A stretch of DNA of 64,000 nucleotides from Chitinophaga eiseniae (GTDB taxonomy: Bacteria > Bacteroidota > Bacteroidia > Chitinophagales > Chitinophagaceae), in assembly GCF_012641265.1 (NCBI RefSeq), contig NZ_JABAHZ010000008.1:124001-188000 (forward strand), given 5' to 3'. Positions 44,901 to 52,160 of the stretch are shown in pieces (the stretch's first letter is position 1; every line of letters starts with the position of its first letter). Below the pieces are notes generated by a model. It saw only the letters and a list, made by a program, of their open reading frames with translations. It searched no databases and was not told the origin of the DNA. The translations under genes and the position numbers were made by a program.

Positions 44901-45200
44901 GTCCAGTACTTCTGTCAATTTTTTATCGCGCAATTCAAGGGTGACCGGTTGCTCTTTATTCACCAGTTCATCTTTGTAGAAGATGCGCCAGGTGCTTTGC
45001 GACTGGATCTGGCTGAATAACTGCGGCAGGGTACCCTGGCTTAACCGGATAGTAAGATGGTTGTCCTGCGACCTGCCTGTAGCGGCAATTCCCATCATGG
45101 CGGTGAATAACAGGAGTGCGGTTAGTTTCATTGTTTTCACTAGTTTGGTGGCAAAAGTACTGCCTGGCGGGACACGCCATTGCGCATAGATTTTTTTCAT
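41922..45200 (-). CDS. SusC/RagA-family TonB-dependent transporter with STN signalling domain
   Basis: A 1092-residue outer-membrane transporter. After the signal peptide come an STN domain (about 50-110, LFSQIQSQSTWRIFYKDEL), a carboxypeptidase-like domain (about 145-220), a TonB plug (about 228-350, LVLVDGIPMDMNYID and AAAAVYGARAANGVILI) and a barrel ending in MKMYTAGVSIQL. The STN domain contacts FecR in the periplasm, so substrate binding can activate the ECF sigma factor encoded just upstream. SusD follows directly. It would import glycan pieces with energy from TonB. A hairpin pair lies between FecR and this gene. Confidence 0.94.
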   Translation of the reverse strand: MKKIYAQWRVPPGSTFATKLVKTMKLTALLLFTAMMGIAATGRSQDNHLTIRLSQGTLPQLFSQIQSQSTWRIFYKDELVNKEQPVTLELRDKKLTEVLDQALANTALSYRIVRNQVAIIPREKGKHTDKINGISTEEDSTYLIRGRVYDNHEPPQALPGVTIRVKDNNSIGTTSDVDGYFTLKAKKNAVIVFTQMGYLPEEHTVIRSHNALNISLKEKVAALDEVVVVGLSEQQKKHIASSISSVNIAQQTNGKPITALSQALQGGVTGLQVSQSSGLPGGDAAVIKIRGLSTLQADRANPLVLVDGIPMDMNYIDPVTVESVTILKDAAAAAVYGARAANGVILITTKRGVAGRVAVTYDGYYGVQTPSTMPKLVEAPEYMRMFNEAQVNAGNQPFYSDDDIKHTEAGDDPIKYPNTNWQKEIINPAAAITSHSLGISGGNSLARFALTANYQFQDGMIPLNHSNKYNVRANTSITLSKKFLVYMDMLAIKRNTFYPNRPNGNSGNRILEDVFRVPPTILPKYPEKDGAPTMYGRYVDIVNPVAYAEHGGKSTNEYGQSSINLQPKWEVLPGLNLRGQFSFRLNSDVTRNTRDNYYFFDYFSGQLVQTWGVSRSASFDRTTYYYAGVTADYTYDLKDHHFYVMGGYSQEENNSSYWEVRSLLSFYGKLNYSYKDKYLLEGAIRTDGSSRFGPGHKFGTFPSVALGWNVHKENFMQSLRAINSLKLRASYGRLGNENIELYQYQNMISASDGVESVFGNPDITWETVDMLDLGVDMSLFKGKLEFTFDYYDKRTNGIILNPPVSYVGGMGTTPINAGKLRNKGIELSLNYNSNIGKNITLSVRPGISYNNNELLSLRGGPYISGGTIHKEGYSLGSLYGYKTNGLLQASDFKADGTPLVPIIANEKPGDIRYVDVNGDNVIDGKDQTVIGNPTPKVDYFANIRLTYKKWELEMLLQGVSKDDAILAGMLAYPLDMSFDGGVPTRYYADHYWTPQRTDARFPRLTTSPSINKLNSDFWIQNGAYARIKYIQLGYNFSGERLKRIGINGARIYVNAQNPFVFTSMKLVDPESQGNQWTYGIMKMYTAGVSIQL

Positions 45201-45243
45201 AACTTCACGTTAGTTTTTTTGGTTAATAAAAAGACATACGCTA

Positions 45244-45294
45244 CCCTACCCCCGTAGGGTGGCGCCACCGGAAGATGTTCCACCATCTTCCGGT
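45244..45294. terminator. Two hairpins between fecR and susC
   Basis: An 11-bp stem (45267-45277 with 45284-45294) with a T-run on the plus-strand side, and a smaller stem around 45244-45258 (CCCTAC with GTAGGG). In the leftward direction the long hairpin is preceded by A bases, not followed by T, so it is better seen as an attenuator, processing site or transcript boundary between regulator and transporter genes. Confidence 0.45.
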
Positions 45295-45317
45295 TTTTTT
45301 GGTCATATTTTGGTTTT

Positions 45318-46448
45318 CTACTCTTTCTCTGTTAATACGATGCGCTGTCCATATCGCTCATAGCGCAGGGAGTTGGTGGCGCAGATTACTTCCAGCACGT
45401 TATCAAGGTTATCTTCCAGGTCCAGGTCGCCGGAACAGGTTTCCAATCCAGGTTTTGTGGAGGCCAGGTCAAGCTCTATGTTATAGTATCGCGTTAATTT
45501 TTTCAGGATATCTTTCAAAGGCGTGTTAAAAAAGAGCAGGCGGCCGTCTTTCCAGGCGGTATAGGTGGCTATGTTTACGCGGCTCATCTGTAAGCCACCA
45601 GCTTTTGCATCAACAGTAGCCATATCGGCTGGTTGCAGCAGTTGCGAATGCTCCCGGGAAAAGCCATGTCCGGGCACATGCAGGCGCACACTTCCTGAGG
45701 CCAGCACAAGGCTTTGCCGGGTATCGTCGGGATAGGCACTGATATTAAAAGTGGTGCCCAGTACCTCGGTGACTAAACCTGACGCATATACGAAGAAAGG
45801 CGACTGTGAATTGGGAGCGATATCAAAGAAGGCCTCTCCTTCCAGGTACACTTCTCTTTTTCCATTTTTAAAGGCAGCGGGATATACCAGGCGGGAGCCG
45901 GCATTCAGCTGCACCACGCTGCCATCTTCCAGCTGTACCCGGGCACGGCGGCCATAGGGCACCAAGAGGGTATTGTAAGTGGCGGCGGTAATACTCAGCG
46001 TGTCTTTATTAATGGTAACACCTGTACCTCCGCCGGCATATACCAGGGCGGCATTCTTCCCTTTCACCACTACTGCCTGGTGTTGCCCAACCAGGAGGCG
46101 GGTATCCGTGAGGGGCTGGTCATGGGGCAGCTGCCGGGCAAAGCGTAATAAATCGTTCTGCCGGGGCAGGAAATACCAGAGTCCCGCCGCCAGTAATACC
46201 AGTATGGCAGCGGCCACTTTAAGGTACAGGTACCGGTAGCGGGCCGGTTGAGGCACCAATCCCGGCGCAATCTCTTCCCAGAGCGCGGCTTTGTCGGCCG
46301 GGTCCCATGCTTCGTTCCCGGCATTCCGGATCACCCGTTCCACCGATCCTGCCAAAGCCTCCAGGGCAGGATCTATGGGCGTGCCCGGTGACTGTTGGTC
46401 ACTCCCCAATATATCTTCCAGGGTCGGATACTTTTTTCCGCGCTTCAT
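45318..46448 (-). CDS. FecR-family anti-sigma factor
   Basis: A 376-residue inner-membrane protein. The cytoplasmic N-terminus (about 95 residues) is followed by one membrane helix (LKVAAAILVLLAAGLWYF), a periplasmic FecR domain (VPYGRRARVQLEDGSVVQLN, then YLEGEAFFDIAPNS) and a C-terminal DUF4974-like domain (YYNIELDLASTKP). It should hold the ECF sigma factor inactive until the SusC STN domain signals. I start at the ATG at 46448 (MKRGKKYPTLED); an upstream TTG at 46463 is less likely. Sits between sigma and SusC genes. Confidence 0.92.
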   Translation of the reverse strand: MKRGKKYPTLEDILGSDQQSPGTPIDPALEALAGSVERVIRNAGNEAWDPADKAALWEEIAPGLVPQPARYRYLYLKVAAAILVLLAAGLWYFLPRQNDLLRFARQLPHDQPLTDTRLLVGQHQAVVVKGKNAALVYAGGGTGVTINKDTLSITAATYNTLLVPYGRRARVQLEDGSVVQLNAGSRLVYPAAFKNGKREVYLEGEAFFDIAPNSQSPFFVYASGLVTEVLGTTFNISAYPDDTRQSLVLASGSVRLHVPGHGFSREHSQLLQPADMATVDAKAGGLQMSRVNIATYTAWKDGRLLFFNTPLKDILKKLTRYYNIELDLASTKPGLETCSGDLDLEDNLDNVLEVICATNSLRYERYGQRIVLTEKE

Positions 46449-46516
46449 GCAATATCTTTCCAATAAAGAGTGATCAACAGATCAGGTATAGACTGCTGAG
46501 CCCAACTTTTTTTAAA

Positions 46517-47113
46517 TTATTTTTTTTGAGATAGCCAGGACATCAATAAAATTAGGAGCGGCAGCACCGGCACTTTTTCCATGCTGGACCGCAGTTGCCG
46601 GAAAGCGCGATAGGCCAGGGTGCGGCAGGTAGGGACACTGATTTTCATAATACCGGCTACTTCTTCGTAAGACAACTCGCAATTGAACTTCAGGAACAAC
46701 ACCTCTTTTTGCCGGGCGGGAAGGTCGTTGAGCTCCCGGGTAAGGATGCGCAGCATCTCCTGCTGTTGCTCGGCCGCAATGCGCTGCTGCTCTACATCCG
46801 GCTCATAGGTGATGGAGAAGTAATCGTCTGTTTCCAGCTGGTCGGCAATGGCATATTTCTTTACCGCCAGGTGAATTTTACGCCGGAAGGACCGTAGCAG
46901 GTAAAAGCGGATATTTACTTTGGGAGAAAGATTACGCCGGTAGTGGTATAGGTCCAGGAAGAGATCCTGGATACAGTCCTTGATCAGCGCGGTATCCTGC
47001 ACGTAGCGTAATCCGTACCGGAAAAGCATATCCGCAGATGTATCATATAATTCTCTGTAGGCTTCCTGATCGCCCAATATGATATTATCCCACAAAACAT
47101 TATCTGTTTCCAT
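46517..47113 (-). CDS. ECF RNA polymerase sigma factor (FecI-like)
   Basis: A 198-residue ECF sigma factor. Region 2 is seen in AYRELYDTSADMLFRYGLRY and DCIQDLFLDLYHYR. Region 4 with its helix-turn-helix is in LPARQKEVLFLKFNCELSYE and GIMKISVPTCRTLAYRA. It probably directs transcription of the SusC/SusD locus under FecR control. I start at the ATG at 47113; a TTG at 47128 is in frame. An odd point is the hydrophobic C-terminal tail (VPVLPLLILLMSWL) after region 4. Upstream is long hairpin B. Confidence 0.92.
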   Translation of the reverse strand: METDNVLWDNIILGDQEAYRELYDTSADMLFRYGLRYVQDTALIKDCIQDLFLDLYHYRRNLSPKVNIRFYLLRSFRRKIHLAVKKYAIADQLETDDYFSITYEPDVEQQRIAAEQQQEMLRILTRELNDLPARQKEVLFLKFNCELSYEEVAGIMKISVPTCRTLAYRAFRQLRSSMEKVPVLPLLILLMSWLSQKK

Positions 47114-47167
47114 TACGCGGTCTTTCAAACAGTTGCTATTTAGACGTCACCCAAGATAGAGTAAAAA

Positions 47168-47272
47168 GCTTAAAGCAGAAAGCAAAAAGCTATTGTGGAG
47201 GATGACCTATGCGATTTTTAAATACTCGCTAAGATGATCCTCCGCAATAGCTTTTTGCTTTGTGCTTTAAGC
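47168..47272 (-). repeat. Long hairpin B: 36-bp inverted repeat
   Basis: Arms 47168-47203 and 47237-47272 pair at 34 of 36 positions, with one additional T/G pair and one mismatch, around a 33-base loop. The right arm ends 1 base from the ROK gene stop. The outer arm and the loop motif AAATAC-CGCTAAG match hairpin A at 7093-7200. The inner stem differs from A but still pairs, evidence of selection for structure or of a family that spreads as hairpins. Confidence 0.88.
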
Positions 47273-47273
47273 C

Positions 47274-48152
47274 TTATGCTTTCTCCAACTCATGCCATAG
47301 GCTGGCAGCACCAATCAGTGCGGCGGCCTCACCCAGCGTAGCTTTTACTACGGGGACGGTAATCTGTTGTTGTTGTAATTGTGTTTCCAGCAGTGGGAAG
47401 AAAAGGTCAGATGCATTGGCGATGTTGCCGCCAATGACAATCACTTCCGGCTGTTCGTCCCTGACAAAATCGACGAGTACGACAGCCAGGTTGACTGCAA
47501 ACTCATTGAACAGTTCCTCGATCCTGCTATCAGTTGGCATACGTGCCACCAATGCTTTTACGTCGGCTACCGTTTCACCGCTGATTTCCTGGTAACGTTT
47601 TACAAACCAGCGGGTCGACAGGTAGTCTTCCGCTATGCCATCTTTAAAGGGGGTACACCAACGGTTGGCGTCTTTAGCCACCCCGTCGTGGTACCAGGCA
47701 GAGCCCAGGCCGGTGCCGAGAGTCAGCCCGATGCCCCGTTGATAGTTCCTTCCGGCGCCGCTGAATACTTCACCCTGTAAAAAGCAGCCGGCATCGTTGA
47801 TAAAACGGATCTGTTCCGGCAGGATATCCAGTTGTGCTGCCAGCAATTGCTTTATATTAAGCTGGTACAACGCATCAAATTTATCCTGCCCTTTCATCAG
47901 GCTGATACCTTGCTCGTAGTCGAAAGGGCCTGGCATACCAATCCCTATATGCTTTACCTCTGCGGGAGCATGACTGAATACTCCATTGATCACTGTGGCC
48001 CATGCTGCGATTATATCGGCTGCTTCCCCATGTGAATTAATGCGGGTGCGGTTCCACGAACCTTCTATGATAGACCTTGTTTCAAGATCTACCAATGCTG
48101 CGGTAATATGAGAGCCGCCAATATCAATTCCTAACGCCGTGGAATGCTTCAT
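47274..48152 (-). CDS. ROK-family sugar kinase-like protein
   Basis: A 292-residue ROK protein with ATP-site DIGGSHITAALVD near the start, GIGMPGPFDYEQGI, INDAGCFLQGE, and LTLGTGLGSAWYHDG. The usual ROK zinc-binding Cys cluster (CxCGxxGC) is missing; the region after GTGLG instead has NRWCTPFKDG. No helix-turn-helix is present, so a kinase rather than a repressor is indicated; the phosphorylated sugar is unknown. It lies upstream of the PUL regulators on the same strand, separated by hairpin B, so a link in carbohydrate use is possible. A TAnnTTTG box is 43 bases upstream. Confidence 0.82.
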   Translation of the reverse strand: MKHSTALGIDIGGSHITAALVDLETRSIIEGSWNRTRINSHGEAADIIAAWATVINGVFSHAPAEVKHIGIGMPGPFDYEQGISLMKGQDKFDALYQLNIKQLLAAQLDILPEQIRFINDAGCFLQGEVFSGAGRNYQRGIGLTLGTGLGSAWYHDGVAKDANRWCTPFKDGIAEDYLSTRWFVKRYQEISGETVADVKALVARMPTDSRIEELFNEFAVNLAVVLVDFVRDEQPEVIVIGGNIANASDLFFPLLETQLQQQQITVPVVKATLGEAAALIGAASLWHELEKA

Positions 48153-48585
48153 AAAAGTTGTAAGATAGAGTGGTTGCTAAATCGTTTAAGCTAGACAAAT
48201 ATAAAAAATATTTTGGTTGATTTGCTCAGAAAAATCGTTTTAGCAAGATGAAAAATGGTAAAACTGGCTCTAAATATAGGGCGTTTTTCCAGAAATCAAA
48301 AAAACGTACTTGCTTTTCGAAAAGAAATCTGTTGTAAAATATTTTGACAGATGAAAAATTATTATCACTTTTACATCGTAATTCATTTCACAATGGAATC
48401 TGATCATTGCTCCGGCAGTAATATGTTAACAGCCTACATCGCTACTAACTTTAACACTTCTCCCCCAGCTTTATAATTCAAACATGCCCGGCTTCACCAT
48501 CGAACTGACACGTCTGTCAGCAGTGTGCCCGTGCAGGTAATCATCACTATATTTCATCAACATTCATTAACAACACCCAACAACA
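48153..48585. other. 433-base divergent intergenic region between the ROK and SPFH genes
   Basis: AT-rich near the ROK gene and more balanced near the SPFH gene. No gene or structured RNA recognised. It holds the promoters of both genes; only the ROK -7 box is identified. Confidence 0.55.
48196..48203 (-). promoter_or_regulatory. Candidate -7 box for the ROK gene
   Basis: The minus strand reads TATATTTG, matching TAnnTTTG, 43 bases before the ATG. No -33 match at the expected distance. Confidence 0.35.
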
Positions 48586-50496
48586 ATGGAAAATCCAATT
48601 CTCAGATGGGCATTGCTCATCGGCCTACCCCTGTTATGCCTGTTACTGTACAAGATCATTCTTCGTATATGCTTTGGCGTAGTTATCGTACCGGAAGACC
48701 GCATCGGCCTGGTCACCAAAAAATTTGTGCTCATGGGTAAACAGGAACTGCCCGAAGGCCGTATCCTGGCTATCAACGGAGAAGCCGGCTTCCAGGCGCA
48801 AACCCTGGCCCCCGGCGTATACTTCGGCAAATGGGCCTGGCAGTATAGTGTTGCCTTCCAACCCTTTACCATTATCCCTACCGGTAAAATCGGACTGGTG
48901 CTGGCGAAAGACGGCGGGGAACTGGAAACTGGCTCCATCCTGGCTCGTAAAGTGGCCTGCGACGCCTTCCAGGACGCCGAAGCCTTCCTGCGCAATGGCG
49001 GCCGGAAAGGACGGCAAACGGCGATCATCACCCCCGGCTCCTACCGTATCAACACCCTCCTGTTCGACATCGAAATCACCGACATGTCCACCATCCCCGA
49101 CAATGCAGTAGGTATCGTTACCACCCTGGAAGGTAAAGCCATCGAAACCGGCTCCATCGCCGGTAAAACGATCGACAACCACAACAACTTCCAGGATGTG
49201 GATGCATTCCTCGACAAAGGCGGTTATAAAGGTCTCCAGGAACAGGTAATACTGGCCGGCTCCTACTTTATCAACCCCTGGTTTGCTAAACTGGAAATGG
49301 TGAAGATGACAGAAATCGCTATCGGGCACGTAGGCGTGGTCATCTCCTTCGTGGGTAATGATGGCGTAGACATCAGCGGCGCCGAATTCAAACATGGCAA
49401 CATCGTAGCCAAAGGCAGTAAAGGCGTATGGGCCGAACCATTAGGCCCCGGTAAATATCCTGTTAATCCCTATATCATGAAAGTAGAGCTGGTACCTACC
49501 ACCAACCTGGTACTCAACTGGGCCTCCGCCAGAAGCGAAGCGCACCAGCTGGATAAGAACCTCTCTACCATTACAGTAAGAAGCCGCGACGGTTTTACGT
49601 TCAATCTCGACGTATCACAGATCATTCACATCCCTACTACCGAGGCGCCCAAAGTAATTGCCCGCTTCGGTAATATGAGCAACCTCGTTACCCAGGTACT
49701 GGAACCTACTATCGGTAACTATTTCCGTAACTCCGCCCAGGGCTCCGATGTGATCAGCTTCCTGACCAGCCGTAAAGAAAGACAAACAGCTGCCAAAGAA
49801 CATATTGGCCATGTATTGGATCAATACAATGTGTTTGGCGTAGACACCCTCATCGGGGACATTGTGCCACCGGAAACCCTGATGAAAACACTCACCGACC
49901 GTAAAATTGCGGAAGAACAAAAGATCACCTACGATACGGAACGCCTGGCACAGGAAACCCGTCAAAAGCTGGAAAAAGAAACGGCCATCGCTGAAATGCA
50001 GAAGGAAATCGTAAAAGCCGACCAGGGCGTATGGATTGCAGAAAGAACAGCCGACGCCTCCGTGAAGAAAGCCACCGGTGACGCCAACAGCGTACGTTTG
50101 CAGGCCAACGCGGAAAGTGACCGTATGAAATTACTCGCTGCCGGTGAAGCGGAAAAAGTAAGACTGCTCGCCAAAGCAGAAGCAGAACGTACTGAATGGA
50201 TCGCCAAAGCTGATGCAGAAAAAATTGCCCTCACCGGTAAAGCAGAAGCAGAAAAGATCCTGGCCATCGGTCAGTCCAGCGCCGAATCCTATAAACTGGC
50301 TGTGGAAGCCATGGGCGGCAACAACTTTACCCAGCTAAAAGTAATGGAAGCTATCGGCGCACAACAAATCCGTATCATGCCGGATGTACTCATCGGCGGC
50401 GGCGATGGCGCCAATGGTCCTATCAGCGGACTCCTTGGCCTGAAATTGCTGGAAGATATCGGTAAAAAGAAGGAAGAAGATAAGAAGCCAGAATAA
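48586..50496 (+). CDS. SPFH/band-7 (flotillin-like) membrane protein
   Basis: A 636-residue protein with one N-terminal membrane helix (LLIGLPLLCLLLYKIIL) followed by a large SPFH region. Two related segments occur before the main SPFH domain (ELETGSILARKVACDAFQDA near 112 and AIETGSIAGKTIDNHNNFQD near 185). The C-terminal third is a long A/E/K-rich helix (AEKVRLLAKAEAERTEWIAK) typical of flotillin-like stalks. Such proteins form large membrane-attached rings and organise membrane domains. Partner genes (NfeD type) are not seen next to it. Gene is followed by a strong hairpin terminator. Confidence 0.88.
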   Translation: MENPILRWALLIGLPLLCLLLYKIILRICFGVVIVPEDRIGLVTKKFVLMGKQELPEGRILAINGEAGFQAQTLAPGVYFGKWAWQYSVAFQPFTIIPTGKIGLVLAKDGGELETGSILARKVACDAFQDAEAFLRNGGRKGRQTAIITPGSYRINTLLFDIEITDMSTIPDNAVGIVTTLEGKAIETGSIAGKTIDNHNNFQDVDAFLDKGGYKGLQEQVILAGSYFINPWFAKLEMVKMTEIAIGHVGVVISFVGNDGVDISGAEFKHGNIVAKGSKGVWAEPLGPGKYPVNPYIMKVELVPTTNLVLNWASARSEAHQLDKNLSTITVRSRDGFTFNLDVSQIIHIPTTEAPKVIARFGNMSNLVTQVLEPTIGNYFRNSAQGSDVISFLTSRKERQTAAKEHIGHVLDQYNVFGVDTLIGDIVPPETLMKTLTDRKIAEEQKITYDTERLAQETRQKLEKETAIAEMQKEIVKADQGVWIAERTADASVKKATGDANSVRLQANAESDRMKLLAAGEAEKVRLLAKAEAERTEWIAKADAEKIALTGKAEAEKILAIGQSSAESYKLAVEAMGGNNFTQLKVMEAIGAQQIRIMPDVLIGGGDGANGPISGLLGLKLLEDIGKKKEEDKKPE

Positions 50497-50520
50497 CCAA
50501 TTGTATTGTAGCAGCTTCAG

Positions 50521-50557
50521 AAAAGCCCCCATAAGTACGATACTTTGGGGGCTTTTT
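50521..50557 (+). terminator. Terminator of the SPFH gene
   Basis: Stem AAAAGCCCCC with GGGGGCTTTT plus an inner stem with one bulged T, loop CGA, then a T-run. It starts 24 bases after the stop codon and reads as a classical intrinsic terminator. Confidence 0.85.
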
Positions 50558-50587
50558 ATGCTATTATTTACATGTTATAATATCATC

Positions 50588-50712
50588 ATACGCAGCCAAA
50601 ACTATACTTTTTTATATAGTTTTGGCTGCGTATCGATTTGGATAGCCAGCCAAAACTATGTATTTTTACCCTGTTTTGGCTGCGTATCGATTTGGATAGC
50701 CAGCCAAAACTA
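50588..50712 (+). repeat. 54-bp palindromic tandem repeat upstream of the ATPase gene
   Basis: Two identical 40-base units (50619-50658 and 50673-50712), each flanked by TTTTGGCT-type ends and their inverse (AGCCAAAA), with a third partial unit at 50588-50606. The AGCCAAAAC element recurs at 50594, 50648 and 50702, exactly 54 bases apart. The partial unit and the first full unit form a perfect 19-bp hairpin (50588-50606 with 50615-50633). Because 54 is a multiple of three, the ATPase reading frame stays open through the array. It lies 19 bases before the ATPase ATG. Confidence 0.85.
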
Positions 50713-50731
50713 CACCTTAAAAACTGCAGCG

Positions 50732-52147
50732 ATGGAAAAACTAATTGGCAGGGAACACGAAAAGAAAATACTGCTGGAAACGCTTTCCTCTCCGGAAGCC
50801 GAGCTGGTAGCCATATATGGGCGGAGACGGGTTGGTAAAACATTCCTGGTGCGGCAGGTATACCAGGATCAAATGGTATATGAATTCTCCGGCGTACATG
50901 GATCCTCGACAAGGCAACAACTCGAGAATTTTCGCAACGCTATCGCATTAACATTAAATACACCAATTCTCCCTGCTATACCACACAACTGGACAGAAGC
51001 TTTTTTGTTGCTGATTCAATTACTTGCTCCACAACTTAAAAAGAAGAAGACGGTTATCTTCTTTGACGAATTTCCGTGGCTGAGTGCTGCTAAATCTGGC
51101 TTCCTTCCTGCATTTGAATACTTCTGGAATTCCTGGGGCTCCAAACAGGTAAATCTTGTGGTGGCTATCTGTGGCTCTGCGGCTTCCTGGATGATTCAGC
51201 GGGTGGTAAACAACAAAGGAGGATTACATAACCGCATCACCAGGAGAATTCGCCTCCTTCCCTTCAATTTACCCGAAACAGCTGCCTATCTGAAAAGCCG
51301 GTCTGTAAACCTGGACCATTACCAAACACTCCAGATTTATATGGCACTTGGAGGCATCCCTCACTATTTAAAGGAAATCCGGAAAGGAGAAAGTGCTACC
51401 CAGGCAATCGATCGTCTATGCTTTACAAAGGATGGTTTGCTTGTAGGTGAATTTACCAACCTGTATAATTCTCTCTTTGAAATGGCAGATCGCCATATTG
51501 CCGTGGTAAAAGCTCTTGCCGCCAAACCATCCGGACTCACACGCAACGAGATCATACACGAAGCGGGTCTACAAAGTGGCGGGACTACCACCAAATTGAT
51601 GGAAGAACTTGTACAATCGGGATTTACAGCTACCTATCTCCCATTTGGCAAAAATGCCAAGGATCTGATCTATAAACTGTCCGATGAATATAGCCTGTTT
51701 TATCTCAAATTTATTGAACATGCCCGGGCAACAGGGCCTGGCACCTGGATCAAGCGGGCTGCCTCTCCCTCATGGAAAAGCTGGAGTGGTATGGCTTTTG
51801 AAAATATCTGTCTGAAACACGCCCCTCAAATCAAGCAAGCATTGGGCATTGCCAGTGTCTACACAGAAGAATCGGCCTGGCGATCTAAAACAGCACAGAT
51901 AGACCTGTTACTCGACCGCCAGGATGACTGCATTAATATTTGCGAAATGAAATTTTCAAATACTGCATTTACTATCGAGAAATCATATGCAGCGGAGCTA
52001 CAACGCAAACTCACTAACTTCCAGGAGGAAACCGGAACAAGAAAAACGTTGTTTTTAACAATGATTACCACCTATGGTGTAAAGGATAACCAATATAAAA
52101 ACACTTTGGTGCATCATGAAGTAACGATGGAAGAGCTATTTAAATAA
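50732..52147 (+). CDS. AAA ATPase with C-terminal DUF234-like PD-(D/E)xK domain
   Basis: A 471-residue protein of the archaeal-type ATPase family common in Bacteroidota. Walker A is GRRRVGKTFLVRQ (about residue 28), Walker B is VIFFDEFPWL, and sensor-like CGSAASWM follows. A winged-helix part (about 270-330) leads to a C-terminal domain with TAQIDLLLDRQDDCINICEMKF, in which ID and E-x-K fit a PD-(D/E)xK nuclease site. The frame is open back to 50501 through the palindromic repeats, but that part translates the repeats and MEKLIGREHEKK is the usual family start. Function of the family is unsettled; defence or mobile-element links are inference. Convergent with the WG-repeat gene, 13 bases apart. 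Confidence 0.8.
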   Translation: MEKLIGREHEKKILLETLSSPEAELVAIYGRRRVGKTFLVRQVYQDQMVYEFSGVHGSSTRQQLENFRNAIALTLNTPILPAIPHNWTEAFLLLIQLLAPQLKKKKTVIFFDEFPWLSAAKSGFLPAFEYFWNSWGSKQVNLVVAICGSAASWMIQRVVNNKGGLHNRITRRIRLLPFNLPETAAYLKSRSVNLDHYQTLQIYMALGGIPHYLKEIRKGESATQAIDRLCFTKDGLLVGEFTNLYNSLFEMADRHIAVVKALAAKPSGLTRNEIIHEAGLQSGGTTTKLMEELVQSGFTATYLPFGKNAKDLIYKLSDEYSLFYLKFIEHARATGPGTWIKRAASPSWKSWSGMAFENICLKHAPQIKQALGIASVYTEESAWRSKTAQIDLLLDRQDDCINICEMKFSNTAFTIEKSYAAELQRKLTNFQEETGTRKTLFLTMITTYGVKDNQYKNTLVHHEVTMEELFK

Positions 52148-52160
52148 AATACGCTATTCA

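Noticed and set aside
47274..48152. ROK protein as a transcriptional repressor
   Set aside because: No N-terminal helix-turn-helix; the protein begins directly with the kinase ATP-site motif.
50588..50712. Possible CRISPR array upstream of the ATPase gene
   Set aside because: Only two full units, spacer of 14 bases that is not variable in the CRISPR sense, strong palindromes, and no cas genes nearby.
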